A DNA stretch of 64,000 bases from Rhyzopertha dominica. Taxonomy: Eukaryota > Arthropoda > Insecta > Coleoptera > Bostrichidae. The DNA lies in contig QCXZ01000041.1 in the NCBI GenBank assembly GCA_025024175.1, positions 23,803,786-23,867,785 on the forward strand. Reading direction: 5' to 3'. The position numbers and the translations under genes are program-made. This document shows, one piece after another, positions 21,401 to 31,963 of the stretch. Each line of letters begins with the position of its first letter. Position 1 is the stretch's first letter. Below the pieces are notes generated by a model. The model was not told the origin of the DNA, ran no database searches, and saw nothing but the letters and a program-made list of their open reading frames with translations.

Positions 21401-24400
21401 ATTTATCGCCATGGGTATAAAATTGCCGTATAATAACAATGCTTATCGTAATTTAACAATTAAGAAGCTATGTACCACCGCACATTTATTCGTTTTTCTG
21501 CTCTAAACGACCTTAAATTTCTCCAAATCAAATGATAAACAACGAATTTAGCAAAACTCAAACTATGATAAGCTCAAAAACGCTTAAAAGATAAATGAAA
21601 CTTGCATGATCATTATAATGTGTTTCATTCTGAATAAGATGATAAACAAATGTAAAAATCATACTTGTAAGTAAGAATTTAGGATGGAATGCCATCTGTC
21701 AGCATTACACTGACATGATGACAAAGCCACCTAGCCGCCTTAACGGGTACTACTTCCTAAAGGAAGTGACCTGTAGCCTGACAAATTGGCATGCAACTGC
21801 ATACCTCAATTTGACAGCAGGCCCCCACGGCACTTTTTGCTAACGGGCAAGAACCAACAAACATTAAAATGCATGTCTATGCTGTGCTGTCTACACCTCA
21901 ACCAACTGCAGATAGTACTATTTTGCTGTCATTACAGCTCATCAGTGCAGTTTAGGTCTAGTATAGACAACACGGCATAGAACTGGTTTTGCTTATTTAC
22001 CAAAGCAATGGTATGATGAAAGTAAGAATTTAGGATTCTTATACTTGTAAGTTGCTGCAATCTACCAGTGCCATTTGAAACTTGTATCACCTTCTTTCTA
22101 GAAGAGGGCCATTTTTGTAGCATAATCGATGGCAAAGTTCATAATCCTTTTAAGAGGAGTTATCCGTACCTTGAACATAGCATAACCGGTAAGCATTTTG
22201 TTGTGTGCCTGTGCTGTGTGCAATTTTTGGTGTAATCTTCTGTATGTTTATATACATAAAGAACGTGTAGCTGACAACACTGCCTTTAACCTCTAAGATG
22301 CAAACAATAAATATGGCGCACACTTCAACGTGAAATTGCAGTGGATTAGTGCAAAGCCGCGATACGTGACTGGTAGGGGCTGCGGCATCTGACGTCACGC
22401 TCATAAATTCCTAATCTTTAATAATTTTTTTCTGTCTTAATATGCATCNCACNGAAAAAACGAAAAAATATGGGTTCCTTTATTTTCGATGTAAATTGAT
22501 ATTCCGAATTAAAAGAATTTGGGTGAACGACACCATTGGATAATTTGATTGCTAATTAAAACCTGTTAATCAAAACATTCCAGAGATACAACAGCTCACC
22601 ACCCTTGTTCTGTCAGCCTGTACATTAAGGATTTATAAACAAGCGTACTATTACTAAACAATTTTTACCTTTCCTGCAGTCAAAAGATTGGACTGAACCA
22701 GTACTCGTTGCAGCTAGAAAACTAAATGGTTGTAATGGATTCCATATAAGTCTTTCAGCTTCTCCGTTCAGTTGCCATGTTTGATGAGAGTCCGGACTCC
22801 GACAGTCAAATACACGAGCAGTGTTATCGCAACCACCTAAATGCATTATAGTATGCAAACACATACTGAGAAATAAACTTTACAGTTACTACCTGCTAAC
22901 AAAGTCTGTCCTTCAAATTTGTGCCACTGCAGGCACTGCACCTTATCTGAAAATGCAGATATCACAGTACTAGGTACTTGTTTATCGATGTCCCATAAGA
23001 TGACGCTTTTATCTACAGATGCACTAGCAATTATGTGATGGAACTGTTTGTTCCAGGCTAGATCCAAAACGGCATCTGAATGTCCAACTCTAGGTGTTCC
23101 TTTTTTACGGCTTGGTAGTTTACCTAATTTAAATGCGGGTTCTAGGCAGTTCACTATATCCAAGTCCCAAACTTCTATTACCTTAAACAGATTTTCTTAT
23201 CAAGTCATAAAACAAGAAACTCTGTTTTCAACTAAGTAAAATTAACTACTAAAAATATTATGGGCTACCACTAGATATAGGTTCTTTTTTTATTTGTGTT
23301 GTAAATATAGTATGACAAGATGTGAATCGTGTTAAAGATGTCACAGTTACATATTATTCTCGTTTAGCACATAAAAAAAGGAGTGCAGAAAAACTTGCAA
23401 ATGTGAAATAAAGTTAAGCCTTCTTTGAAAATCGTTTGGCCTCAACTTTTGCATTATGTGCATTTAAAAAATATATCTATCTCTTCTTAAAATTCTGTAT
23501 AATACTGATTTTACTAACTCTGATTTATGTTACCAGAGTGTGAAGAGAAACGTAAGGGTATATCACTCACCATCAATAAGTGATTTAAGCTACCCGTGCT
23601 CATGGTCCAATGATATAGCCGAAAACAATAACTTGATCCCTGCAATATGGGCAATTTTATGCTCATTTCCAGCGAAAATTGAGTTGGTAATTAACATGTC
23701 GTTTGTTTATATTACGTCCTAATTTGTTTTGGAGAAAATCGTTAATGTAAAAGGGTGGAATATACCTGTATTCTACTTCTGCCTTTGTATTTAGTGGAAC
23801 CAAGTTGTCGAAGTTAGAGAATATTGATTTGGTTGTAGTTTATCAACATAATATGTACATCCTACTACGACATTCAAATATCTGGAATATTGGGTCCGTT
23901 CCCCTACAGCTTGTAGTTATTACAATCGATAAATATCAATAACCATTGATATATCGATAGTTGCTCCCAGCCCTACAGTATATGTAATGTAAGCATACAC
24001 AAGCCCACAAGCCAGGTTTTGGAAAGTATGGTATCTATCTTGCTGGAGATGGGATTGTTATGATTATGTTTGTTACTGCTGTTAGTTGCTATTGATATTA
24101 CCATTTGTTCTTATTCTCATTATTTCCTTAATTACTCTTGTTGCTGTGTATTTTACATGCATTACACAAATGTTGCATACACCATGTGAGTATCAGAAAT
24201 ATATTTTATTTATGGGATGTGCAATGAAAATGCATAACGTGCAGCACAGGTTTACCATAAATACATCAGGCTCGATAGCAATTTTTCGACCACCAGGTTT
24301 TCATCCACATAGGAAAGGGCTTCTTCAGGTAGATCTACATTTTATACCAAGACTTAATACAGGTAAAAGGACTGCCGCCCACCAACAGTTCTATGCATAT

Positions 24401-26060
24401 ACAATTCTACAGGCGAATATTGAGAAAACTTCTTCAGCAAGATTTTATTTTCCTATGTTATTACAAAACGGTTGGGATATTTAATATGCATGATCTTCAC
24501 AGCTGGTTAATAGACCATTATGACCTGGTATAATAAATAGAATGTCGATTGGACCAAATGAATTAAATAAAAATGCCCAACAAATTTGGGTGTATTTTAA
24601 AAACTTATACAAATAATCTTGGGTATTTAAAGAACATTTGATACAATACTAAATGGTAATTTTGCGGAAAATTAAAAAAAATTAAACTGTAAGGAATTGT
24701 ATAGGTAATGGGATGTATGATTATAGTGATTGGAAATTAACTAGATACTCTATAAACTGTTTCTCTTTGGATCATCAGTTTTGGGACACTGAATATTTTT
24801 TTAAGTTAATTTTTTTATATCACAATTTTCAACAGAATGGGCCTGTTACAATTTTTTTTGTTTTGATAAATGGCCATGGTAAACAAATTTTGCTTTCAAA
24901 TAAAGTTTCAAAGCACAGAAAAAACAACCAGAATAAAAGAGAACAAAATAATAATTGAAGGCAAATAAGGTTTTTGGCATACTTACTTTATGAATCATGG
25001 GCACAGAAAAATATTTTAAGTCTTTTTTACTTAATTATAAGTCTGGAAAATAGGAAAAAGTCATTCAAGCACACTTTAGTTCTGATTGATCTAGTCAAGA
25101 ATGGTTTGGTTTTTATTAGTTTATAACATTTGTAAAGCAAAACACATTGTTTTCACCTAATTCATGTTGTTTTTTTACCACTTCAGGCATCACTATATAA
25201 AAAGAAGGTAAATGAAAAATTGTAAGTTTGTAACTAGCCTTAAATAATAAGGATGTATTTTACTGTTTTTCTTACCGGTGACATAGAACCCACTGCACAG
25301 TAACTTCCCTTTGGCTGACCTGGTTCATAATCCAACCATTCAAAGCAAAGTGGAAAAGATGGCAACAAAATATCATGGTGGCAATAGAACGAACCTTCTG
25401 GTTCATTGTAAACTAAAACAAAAAATACTCTTGAGTTTTCTATTTTACGAGATGATTGTTATGGTACACACCATAAACCTCAAATAGGCTTGCATCGCCA
25501 TCAATTCTGCCTACAAGAATTAAATTGTCATCAGGTTTTATTATATCATCTTCCTTTTCAGAATCATCAGAATCTGAAAAATCTCGTTCTACATCATTGG
25601 GTAATTCTGCTAGAGATCCAAGTCCTAATGCATTAGCATTATCTTCTGAAATGAAAGAACAGTAGAAAACAAAATTACAAATGTTAAATCACCCTTAATG
25701 TACCTTCTTCATTATCATAGTTTTCCAAGTTAAATTCATCACCAACATTATTAACCATAGATCCAGCTTGTGAACTACCATCATCCTCTTCGCCGTCTCG
25801 AACACTTAATAAAAAAAATTGAACCTTTAGTTATAGAACATTGATCGTGTCAAACAATACTCACTTTAATTTTCCTCGTGTTTGATTAATTATTTCAATT
25901 AATTCATCTTTAGTTAACTGTACCTAATAACAAAACATAACTATTGTTTATTCTTTAATTAATTCTAAATGTTTACCTTTTCTGGTACACTTTTAGAGAC
26001 TCCTCGTTTAATCCATTTTAAACAAGGAATAAAATTTACTTTACTGCTTTCCAGGTCCAT
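15412..26060 (-). CDS. PWP1: Periodic tryptophan protein 1 (WD40)
   Basis: Nine exons join in phase: 26060-25977, 25923-25865, 25804-25704, 25645-25472, 25412-25276, 23181-22893, 22836-22669, 17683-17405 and 15473-15412, giving 450 residues, close to animal PWP1 (about 500). The start ATG at 26060 begins MDLESSKVNF followed by CLKWIKRG, as in the family. Residues 48-115 are acidic. The WD40 part (about 137-430) includes VEVYNEPEGSFYCHHDILL-like text in exons 4-5 (YNEPEGSFYCHHDILLPSFP), then VIEVWDLDIV, AVLDLAWNK, VILWDI, ARVFDCRSPD and LKIWDAES. The final exon reads KHKFGSRRLIELV, matching the conserved tail. PWP1 is a nuclear/nucleolar chromatin-associated protein needed for RNA polymerase I transcription of rDNA and growth control. 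Intron 7 (4.98 kb) holds the hammerhead repeats; intron 5 (2.1 kb) and intron 8 (1.9 kb) hold nothing recognised. It is divergent from AAGAB. Confidence 0.95.
15474..17404 (-). other. PWP1 intron 8; nothing recognised
   Basis: AT-rich intron. Around 15780-15930 there is a run of imperfect GTAATTACTT-like words, reminiscent of a decayed transposon end, but no element boundary could be fixed. The acceptor used is GCAG just before 15473. An alternative acceptor at 17296 would give an immediate stop and was not used. Confidence 0.5.
18171..18212 (-). ncRNA. Hammerhead ribozyme, copy 1
   Basis: Read on the minus strand from 18212: helix I 5' strand CCAAG, core CTGAAGA, helix II GATCT-AAT-AGATC (five perfect pairs), GAAA (G12 A13 A14 A15.1), stem III as palindrome ACAG/CTGT, then C (H17) and helix I 3' strand CTTGG. 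The predicted cut is after the GUC triplet, between 18176 and 18175. Every invariant position of the hammerhead consensus (CUGANGA, GAAA, UH) is present. The stem III hairpin would have only two pairs, so cleavage may need dimerisation through the palindrome, as known for Penelope-type hammerheads. Cleavage is inferred, not shown. Confidence 0.85.
18499..18540 (-). ncRNA. Hammerhead ribozyme, copy 2
   Basis: Same layout as copy 1: helix I CCGAG/CTCGG, core CTGAAGA, helix II GATCT-AAT-AAATC (one C-A mismatch), GAAA, ACAG/CTGT, C. The predicted cut is between 18504 and 18503. The middle pair of helix I is G-C here and A-U in copy 1, a two-sided compensatory change. The helix II mismatch could weaken activity. 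Confidence 0.82.
18739..19062 (+). repeat. Inverted third copy of the hammerhead repeat
   Basis: From 18739 the sequence is the reverse complement of the tandem array: 18739-18880 mirrors about 18587-18450, and 18880-19062 continues into the mirror of the preceding monomer (to about 18260). The copy is therefore a full-length unit (324 bp) taken across a monomer junction, i.e. circularly permuted. It abuts the truncated second monomer directly, so the RNA of the region can fold into a long hairpin. Confidence 0.82.
18785..18826 (+). ncRNA. Hammerhead ribozyme, copy 3 (inverted)
   Basis: On the plus strand: CCGAG (18785-18789), CTGAAGA (18790-18796), GATCT-AAT-AGATC (18797-18809), GAAA (18810-18813), CAGCTGT (18814-18820), C (18821), CTCGG (18822-18826). 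All conserved positions are intact and both helices pair perfectly, so this is the best-preserved copy. The predicted cut is 18821/18822. It is antisense to PWP1. Confidence 0.85.
19806..20225. mobile_element. MITE, about 420 bp
   Basis: The ends are inverted repeats: CTATA...ATCACCCAACAGA at 19806-19834 and its complement at 20197-20225, with about 24 of 29 positions matching. The interior has no reading frame and contains several CACGTGA words. It lies in PWP1 intron 7. It is a non-autonomous DNA transposon of unknown family. Confidence 0.65.
20226..21860. other. PWP1 intron 7, nothing recognised
   Basis: AT-rich intron sequence. No conserved frame on either strand and no clear repeat ends were seen between the MITE and the 21.9-kb hammerhead element. 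Confidence 0.4.
21872..21985 (-). repeat. Small element around a divergent hammerhead
   Basis: The sequence has imperfect inverted ends: CTATGCTGTGCTGTCTACAC at 21878-21897 and its approximate complement TAGACAACACGGCATAG at 21964-21980. The same ...GTGTTGTCTA... words flank the ribozyme in the 18-kb repeats, so this is likely a diverged relative or a shortened copy of that family. Confidence 0.6.
21905..21951 (-). ncRNA. Divergent hammerhead ribozyme with changed G12
   Basis: On the minus strand: helix I ACTGCA/TGCAGT (six perfect pairs), core CTGATGA, helix II GCTGT-AATG-ACAGC (five perfect pairs), then AAAA where GAAA is expected, stem III as the 10-base palindrome ATAGTACTAT, and C as H17. 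The predicted cut is between 21911 and 21910. G12, the general base of the reaction, reads A, so the copy is probably inactive; a sequencing error is an alternative. All helices differ in sequence from the 18-kb copies, so this is an independent lineage. Confidence 0.75.
23182..25275 (-). other. PWP1 intron 5; nothing firmly recognised
   Basis: AT-rich. Around 23925-23985 is a cluster of TATCGATA/ATTGATAT palindromic words ending TTGCTCCCAGCCCTAC, which looks like one end of a DNA transposon, but the other end was not found. Minus-strand CTGAAGA words at about 24336 and 24440 were checked as hammerhead cores and did not fold. Confidence 0.35.
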
Positions 26061-26427
26061 AGTAAAAATTTTAAACAAATGNAGCTGACTAACCAAACAT
26101 TTATTGACAGACGAGCAGACAAACACGTGCTGCCTGGTACTACTCAACTACTCACATATCAACTGTCAACAAACAGAACTACCAGGTTACCATTGCTGAG
26201 AATAAAATATACTAGAAAATTGACACACTTTCCAGGTGGTTAATCTAGTAACATTTTGGTACCTATATTGGCATTAAACCGGCTTCTTTAAAAGACCTGC
26301 CGACACTTGACTCATTCGCCTTGACATTGACAGCTTGACATTTATTGTTTGTTGTTTGAAAGTCAATTACCTATATGGAGTAAAATTTGTTAACTAAATC
26401 CAAAACGGAGATTTTTTGTGATTAAAT
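26061..26427. promoter_or_regulatory. Divergent promoter region of PWP1 and AAGAB
   Basis: 367 bp separate the start codons of PWP1 (minus) and AAGAB (plus), with no other gene in between. No TATA box is at a convincing position. The two genes very likely share this promoter region; the exact transcription starts are not visible. Confidence 0.55.
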
Positions 26428-27180
26428 ATGAATCAAAAGCCAAGTATTGTAATAGTGAGTAGTAGCAGTACGAAACCAAAATCTATCATAAGGCTTTTAA
26501 CTCATAATGCACATATCCAAGAAGATGAAAATGTATCAGATAAAATTACACACCCATGGAAAATAGATACAAAATATTACGAGGCTGAAGTTAATCTAGT
26601 AGGTATAACAGAGAGCTACTTGCGTACACCAGAATTTAATGAAAATGTGGAAGCGCTGATAATTCATATGGACAGTAATAAGGAGTCTGGTCTAGAAGAC
26701 CTACGAAAATGGGAAGATTTAGAAAATGACTGTGATCCAGAAGTCAAACTGCTTTTATCCAATTACTGCAACAATGAAACAAAGATAACACATGGCAGAG
26801 CAACCGAGTGGTGTCTTAAACATGGCTATGAATTAATAGAATTATATCCAACGATTAGTACAGATGATGATTCAGAAGATGAAATTATACAGGAGAAGAC
26901 AGGGGTTGATAGGGTAATAGAAGCATTAGGAACTCATGTTTGGCCTAATTTGATAATGAAAGATAAAGAAAAAGTAACATCAAAGAAAGCTGAAGAATTG
27001 GAGTCTCTGGCTACAGATGATGGATTAGATGAGTTTGCTGACTTATTCCAACGGTTACACGTAATGAAAGAAAGTATTTCGTCTATGCCCATGCAGCAAA
27101 GGAAACAATGCGCTGAAGAGATGGTTACTGCATTTTGGAAGGCTATTGGAGGTGATGAAGAAGAGTTGGCTGACTTATAG
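26428..27180 (+). CDS. AAGAB: Alpha- and gamma-adaptin-binding protein p34
   Basis: An intronless 250-residue frame from ATG 26428 to TAG. The N-terminal half (SIVIVSSSS near residue 7, then HPWKIDTKYYEAEV and EALIIHMD) is the degenerate small-GTPase-like fold of p34. ATEWCLKHGYELIELYP (about residues 127-143) and TGVDRVIEALGTHVWPN are the family signatures. The C-terminal helix (DEFADLFQRLHVMKE ... AEEMVTAFWKAIGGD) is the dimerisation/adaptin-binding part. The animal proteins are about 315 aa; this one is shorter mainly in linkers. p34 is a cytosolic chaperone that stabilises AP-1 gamma and AP-2 alpha subunits during adaptor assembly. An AATAAA at 27243-27248 is a good poly(A) signal. Confidence 0.95.
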   Translation: MNQKPSIVIVSSSSTKPKSIIRLLTHNAHIQEDENVSDKITHPWKIDTKYYEAEVNLVGITESYLRTPEFNENVEALIIHMDSNKESGLEDLRKWEDLENDCDPEVKLLLSNYCNNETKITHGRATEWCLKHGYELIELYPTISTDDDSEDEIIQEKTGVDRVIEALGTHVWPNLIMKDKEKVTSKKAEELESLATDDGLDEFADLFQRLHVMKESISSMPMQQRKQCAEEMVTAFWKAIGGDEEELADL

Positions 27181-27249
27181 ACTGTGTAATATAAATAACA
27201 AATACCTATATCTAACTGTAGTGTAATTTTAGGTATAGTAATAATAAAA

Positions 27250-28077
27250 AAAGATACCATACACATGTGTTCGTTTTGTATATATCATGTTATTTTTAAG
27301 TATCTAGTAGCATACACATATAAACAGTTGTTTTAAGTAAATCTGACTGTAAATTTATCTAAGTTATAGTACACAATTTTCAATAATATATTATTTGTTT
27401 ATTTTATTTTTAACCTGATTAGTAACTTATCACTGCCATTATGTAAAGTCTTTCTCACTAAATTTTGTTTATTATTTATAAAGTGAATTAATTAGAACAA
27501 TCTATATAATAAAGGTGTTTACAGTCCTCTGGGGCCTTCACCCTTACCTTAGAGTTACATAATATACAGAATTATTTAAATTCATTGTTTTTTGTCACTG
27601 TTAGAAGCTGTAGACTTAATAACAATGGTAATTAAATAAGTTTATGCATGACAACCCTAAAAAATGACAATTATAATCAAATTTCTTTGACGTAATGGTC
27701 TTTTTATAGCCTACAAGCATTATTATGAGTATAATATAATATACTCAAGGTAAGTATTACCATATAAAGCTTTTGACTTTTCTGGCAGCAGGCCAGTATT
27801 TCTGGCCTTTTCAGCAGCTTCAATTTCTATAGCATATCGACTGAAGCATTTATTAAAAATAGATTCAGGCGAACAGTCATTATTTAATTTAAACTAACAT
27901 AATACATATTTTTGATAATACACATTACCATAACAACCATATTATACTGTCTTTGACAATTTTAAGTTGTTGTCAAAGTTTCTTAACTTTGAAACAAGTA
28001 CATTGCTTATTACAAAACACCCTTCCTCAATGAAATTATTTTCTATTATTTTTAGTGTAATTCACAAAACAAAATAT
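27250..28077. other. Intergenic, no gene seen
   Basis: AT-rich sequence between AAGAB and the copia remnant. No conserved frame or repeat ends were recognised. Confidence 0.4.
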
Positions 28078-28616
28078 TCAACCTTTTAATCCTAATTGTG
28101 ATCTAAATTTAGTAGACTTCTGTTTACCTAAGGCTTTTGTAAAAATATCGGCAATTTTTTCTTCTGTTATAGTATAAACTAGATCTACAATACCTTCCTC
28201 TATTTTCTCCTTAATAAAAAAAATATTAATATCAATGTGCTTTACCCTTATGTTATTTTTAGGGGTTTTTGCAATGTGTATAGTAGATTGATTGTCTTCA
28301 TTAATAAGATTCTTCAACCAACAAGCTTCACTGCATAACTCAATGCTACATACTCTGATTCTGTAGATGACAAAGCAACACGTTGTTTCTTACTCCACAG
28401 TACAATTAAGAAATTTAAACACATAGCCTGAAGTTGATTTTCTGTCATTTAGATCGCCTCCCCAATCTAAATCTACAAATGCTTCGATCCCATCTTGAAC
28501 TTCATCCCTCTTATAGACTAATTGCAGATCAACAGTTTCTTTAAACAAGCACATGACACATTTAAGCGCTTTATATAAATCATGGCTTGCACAGTTCTGA
28601 AATCATCATGTCCAAC

Positions 28617-30200
28617 TAGAGATGTGAGGTGGAGAACGTTCTCATTGTGCTTACAGAGCATTTTCGCGAACGTTCGCGAACGTTCCTGCTACCCTGAGAA
28701 CGTTCCGTCGGGAACGTTCTCTGTTGTGCTCGAGCACGATGAGCATAAGACCATAAGAGCATAAACAGAAAAATGGCGTGTTGGCAGCGTGTGGTGACGT
28801 TAGCGCATGTGCACTTTGTAACCATGACTGCTCGTGCGTTCGTTTTTTGGTTATGTTTTCGTTTCGTAAATTTGTGCGAGTGATAGTAGACAGGCAAAGA
28901 GGGTAAATATGAGAGTACGAAAAACTTGCACGTTCCTGCAGTGTCTATAGTAATCCGGCAGCCAGTAGGCAGGTAGTGCTTTACGAAATAAAATGCCGCG
29001 ACAAAAGTGCGACGTATTTAATTTTTTTTTGGATGCGCATCGAAAAACTCACGAAAATTTTTAAACCGATTGTATATTGGATTACGGTACTCGAAGGCGA
29101 TAATTTAAAAATTTCTCAGGTAATGGAGGCATTTTGTAACCTTGAGATGACATTTAAAAGCTGCGTTTCCGAACTTCCTGTTAGCAAAAAGGAAGAAGCC
29201 GACATCCTAAAGTTTTTAACTCAAAGAAAAGCAAAAATAGTTTCTGAAATTCATTACGCTACGAATATACTAGATCCTACAAGATTAGGAAAGCATTTAA
29301 CTGCAGCTGAACATATAGAAGGGATGGAATTTATTAACAACATAGCAAGTCAGCACATAAAATTTAAACAAAACTCACAAAATATTGTATTGGAATTGGC
29401 ACAATATGTTGCGAAAACAGACATGTTTGGAAAACAGTTCGTCTGGAGCAGTGCAGAGAAGATGGATCCGATAACGTGGTGGAAAGGCTTTTATTCTAAA
29501 TCATCGCTGAAAATGTGGCAGTTGCTCTTCTAAGTTTGCCGCCATCTTCAGCAGCCACTGAACGTACGTTCAGTAAATATAGTTTCATACGTACGAAGAA
29601 ACGAAATAAACTCACTACGGAACGTGCAGGAAAATTAACATATATTGCATGTAACTTAACTTTGGCAAATCAAAATGAAACGCGTAAGAACCAAGAAACT
29701 GTGAACAGTGAAAATCCTGATACTAACGAGAACGATGACAGTGACTGGAGCGAAAGTGAAGAAGTACCAATAATAGACCAAGACGAAAGAGAAAACGAGG
29801 AGGGAGCACAAGCAAAAGAAGTCGAAGTTGAGATTGATGAGGAAAACGACAGCGGAGAAAATGGAAATGACTAGGTTTTAACTTTTGAAATCTAAAAGTT
29901 TTTTTTTACATTCAAAAATCTCATTTTGTTTGTGTTAGATTTGTGAAGAATGTTATCTGCGGTAGTTTCGTAAAGAATTTTATTTGTGTTAGTTTTTGTA
30001 ACGAATTTATTTTTTTGTTTTGCGAATGCATATTTCATTTTGTGTAATAGTATTACAGAACATTATATATTATGCCTTTTTCATTCTCCTGTTTCTGTAT
30101 TTATGTTATTGCTCGTTCATGCTTGTTTATTCTCGTTTTTGCTCCATCGTGCTCGGGGAACGTTCTCCAAAAATGCATGCTCGAGCATTTTACATCACTA
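28617..30200 (+). mobile_element. hAT element, internally deleted, with 8-bp TSD
   Basis: 1584 bp bounded by imperfect terminal inverted repeats TAGAGATGTGAG / complement of TACATCACTA. Direct duplications TGTCCAAC flank it at 28609-28616 and 30201-30208, a perfect 8-bp hAT target-site duplication. The left subterminal region (28630-28730) carries five AACGTT palindromes, mostly as GAACGTTC; one more is near 30160. It carries only the C-terminal half of a transposase. Confidence 0.92.
28976..29874 (+). pseudogene. hAT transposase, C-terminal half, frameshifted
   Basis: The first frame (to about 29510) reads LTKIFKPIVYWITVLEGD ... VMEAFCNLEMTFKSC ... ILDPTRLGKHLT ... WWKGFYSKSSLK. The hATC dimerisation domain follows in another frame from 29515: LSLPPSSAATERTFSKYSF with the last catalytic Glu, then TTERAGKLTYIACNL. 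A small indel near 29510 separates them. An acidic tail (residues rich in E, D and N) ends at 29874. The BED zinc finger and the first two catalytic Asp are absent, so it cannot code for an active enzyme. Confidence 0.88.
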
Positions 30201-30334
30201 TGTCCAACTATCAACAAATCATCCACATAATAAAACACACAAATTAAAATATTTCCAGTGAGCCGGCTGTTTAGTGCTGTGTTTTTTAATTCGATAAGTA
30301 ATCATCCGTTATCTGTGAGCCAGGGGGTGTTTTT

Positions 30335-30870
30335 CTATTCTGTTCTAACGCAAATAATTCTGTCAAATTCATCCAACAGTAGAAATTTGTTAAGTATTTT
30401 TTTTATGTTCACGGGTTGAAAATTTTGGTATTCCAAATTGAGATGTGCACTCTTAGTAAACACAGATTTCAATATGCAAAATACTAAACAATGATCAGAT
30501 ATACAATCTGCCTCTTTCATACCATGATCCTGTATATCCACATTGGCAGATACTAAAATAAAATCTGATTTAATCAATCAATGTCATAGAATGACGTCTA
30601 ATGTAGGAAAACTTTTGATTTGGGACATATTGAAAACATCAATAGCATTATGAAAAGCTATAGAACTCGCATGTGTGTTTAATAAGTTTATATTGAAATG
30701 ATTTCCACAGATTATATTATCACAGGCAGGAATAATATTAGAAAGTGTGTCCTCAAACAATTCCAGAAAATCAGTTGAATTCTGCTTAGAAAGCTTAATT
30801 GTTTCCACAATTGTTCAAGAACAGCAGTTGAATAAGTATAGTGAAAAAATTATTCAGATAGCTCTACAAT
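30335..30870 (-). pseudogene. LINE endonuclease remnant
   Basis: Two minus-strand frames give the apurinic-type endonuclease of a non-LTR retrotransposon. 30808-30584 contains CDNIICGNHFNINLL (the GDFNxxL block), and 30577-30335 contains SDFILVSANV and the catalytic SDHCLVFC. A frameshift at about 30580 separates them, and G-D of the first block is changed to G-N. No reverse transcriptase is attached. Confidence 0.75.
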
Positions 30871-31957
30871 AGATTGGATAATAAAATTCTATAACTTAGT
30901 AAAAACAAATACCTAACAAAAATATTTTTACTGTATTAAGGACTTTCAGAATTTTTTATTAAATAATTAGTTATAATTTGTAAGGGACCATAGATGGGTT
31001 TCCTAAATATGACAAATTACATTTTTTATACAAAGGAAAATACAATGGTTAATTTAATAAAAAGAACTTGTCGATAACAAGAAATAATGTTTACATTGAA
31101 AAGGTATCCTTTTTATAGACAATTTTTATACTCAGCAGAAACGTAGGTACATATTCAAAATTTAAAGCAGAAATATTTAATTGTGGATACAGAAAAAATA
31201 ATAAATTAATAATACCAGTCAAAGCTGTAAACAATAACCCCTTTTTGTGTGTTTAATTATTATATTAGTTAATGGATTTTCAAATAGAAGAATGAATAAT
31301 TATTTTAGTTGCATTTTTCTATTCGTCCAAATAAAAATTTACATATCCCTCATTTTCAATGATTTGTCCTCACATTCTGGTTTTCCTAATGTGACTCATA
31401 GTACAAAATTAAGGAACAAGAAAATTTTGAAAAAATTGGTTAGAAGTGGTCATACTTAAGCTTTTTACTAAAATAAATTAATTTGGGACTGATTAAAATC
31501 TACCAACAATCTTATTTATTTTAAGGGGTTGTCATGGTTATTGGGTTAATGTAAACTGTAAAGGCTAATATTAAGCTAAAATCGAGAAGAGAAACACCAA
31601 TTAATTATAAATGAAGTTTTCCCATTTTTTTAAAAATAAATAGATATATTATAGTGTGTGCCAGGAAAGGAGGCGGACGTGGTGGGATCGACAATTATCA
31701 TGAGACATTTAAATTATTGGCGTACCCGTTATTATTCGTGGTTGCAATTTCAGGATAGCGCAACAGCGAATTAATTTATTAACTCGGCTCACCCATGCAG
31801 TTAACTCCATTCAAAATGTGGACAATGTTACATTCTTAAGGTGCGACTTCTTTTCTGGCACGCACAATATACCTATCAGCTATAAATCTGTTTTTCTAAA
31901 ACTGCTCACATTGATCACAATGGAAATAAAATCACTAAAAGGATATGTTTAAAAAGT
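30871..31957. other. Intergenic, no gene seen
   Basis: AT-rich sequence with no conserved frame on either strand and no clear repeat boundaries. Confidence 0.35.
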
Positions 31958-31963
31958 TTTATT
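31958..31963 (-). terminator. Poly(A) signal of the 124-aa gene
   Basis: AATAAA on the minus strand (TTTATT on plus), 127 bp beyond the stop codon at 32090. Confidence 0.45.

Larger units (their letters stand above)
28078..30250 (-). mobile_element. Ty1/copia remnant, split by a hAT element
   Basis: Minus-strand frames from 30250 to 28078 (excluding 28617-30208) show copia pol in order: a YVDDLLI reverse-transcriptase active site at about 30210-30240, the end of RT (LYKALKCVM ... VDLQLVYKR), DLDWGGDLNDRKSTSGYVF, then RNase H with SSTESEYVALS, EDNQSTIHIAK, VKHIDINIFFIKEKIEEG and IADIFTKALGK. The two parts are in the same frame on either side of the hAT insertion. A stop and frameshift between VALS and EDNQS, and the lack of gag, integrase and LTRs, mark it as a dead 5'-truncated copy. 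Confidence 0.88.

Noticed and set aside
24310..24450. Hammerheads from CTGAAGA words on the minus strand
   Set aside because: The following sequence does not form helix II before a GAAA box, and no stem III or helix I could be drawn.
24086..24484. 132-aa membrane-like protein
   Set aside because: It lies inside a PWP1 intron on the opposite strand, its composition is that of AT-rich non-coding DNA, and no family is recognised.
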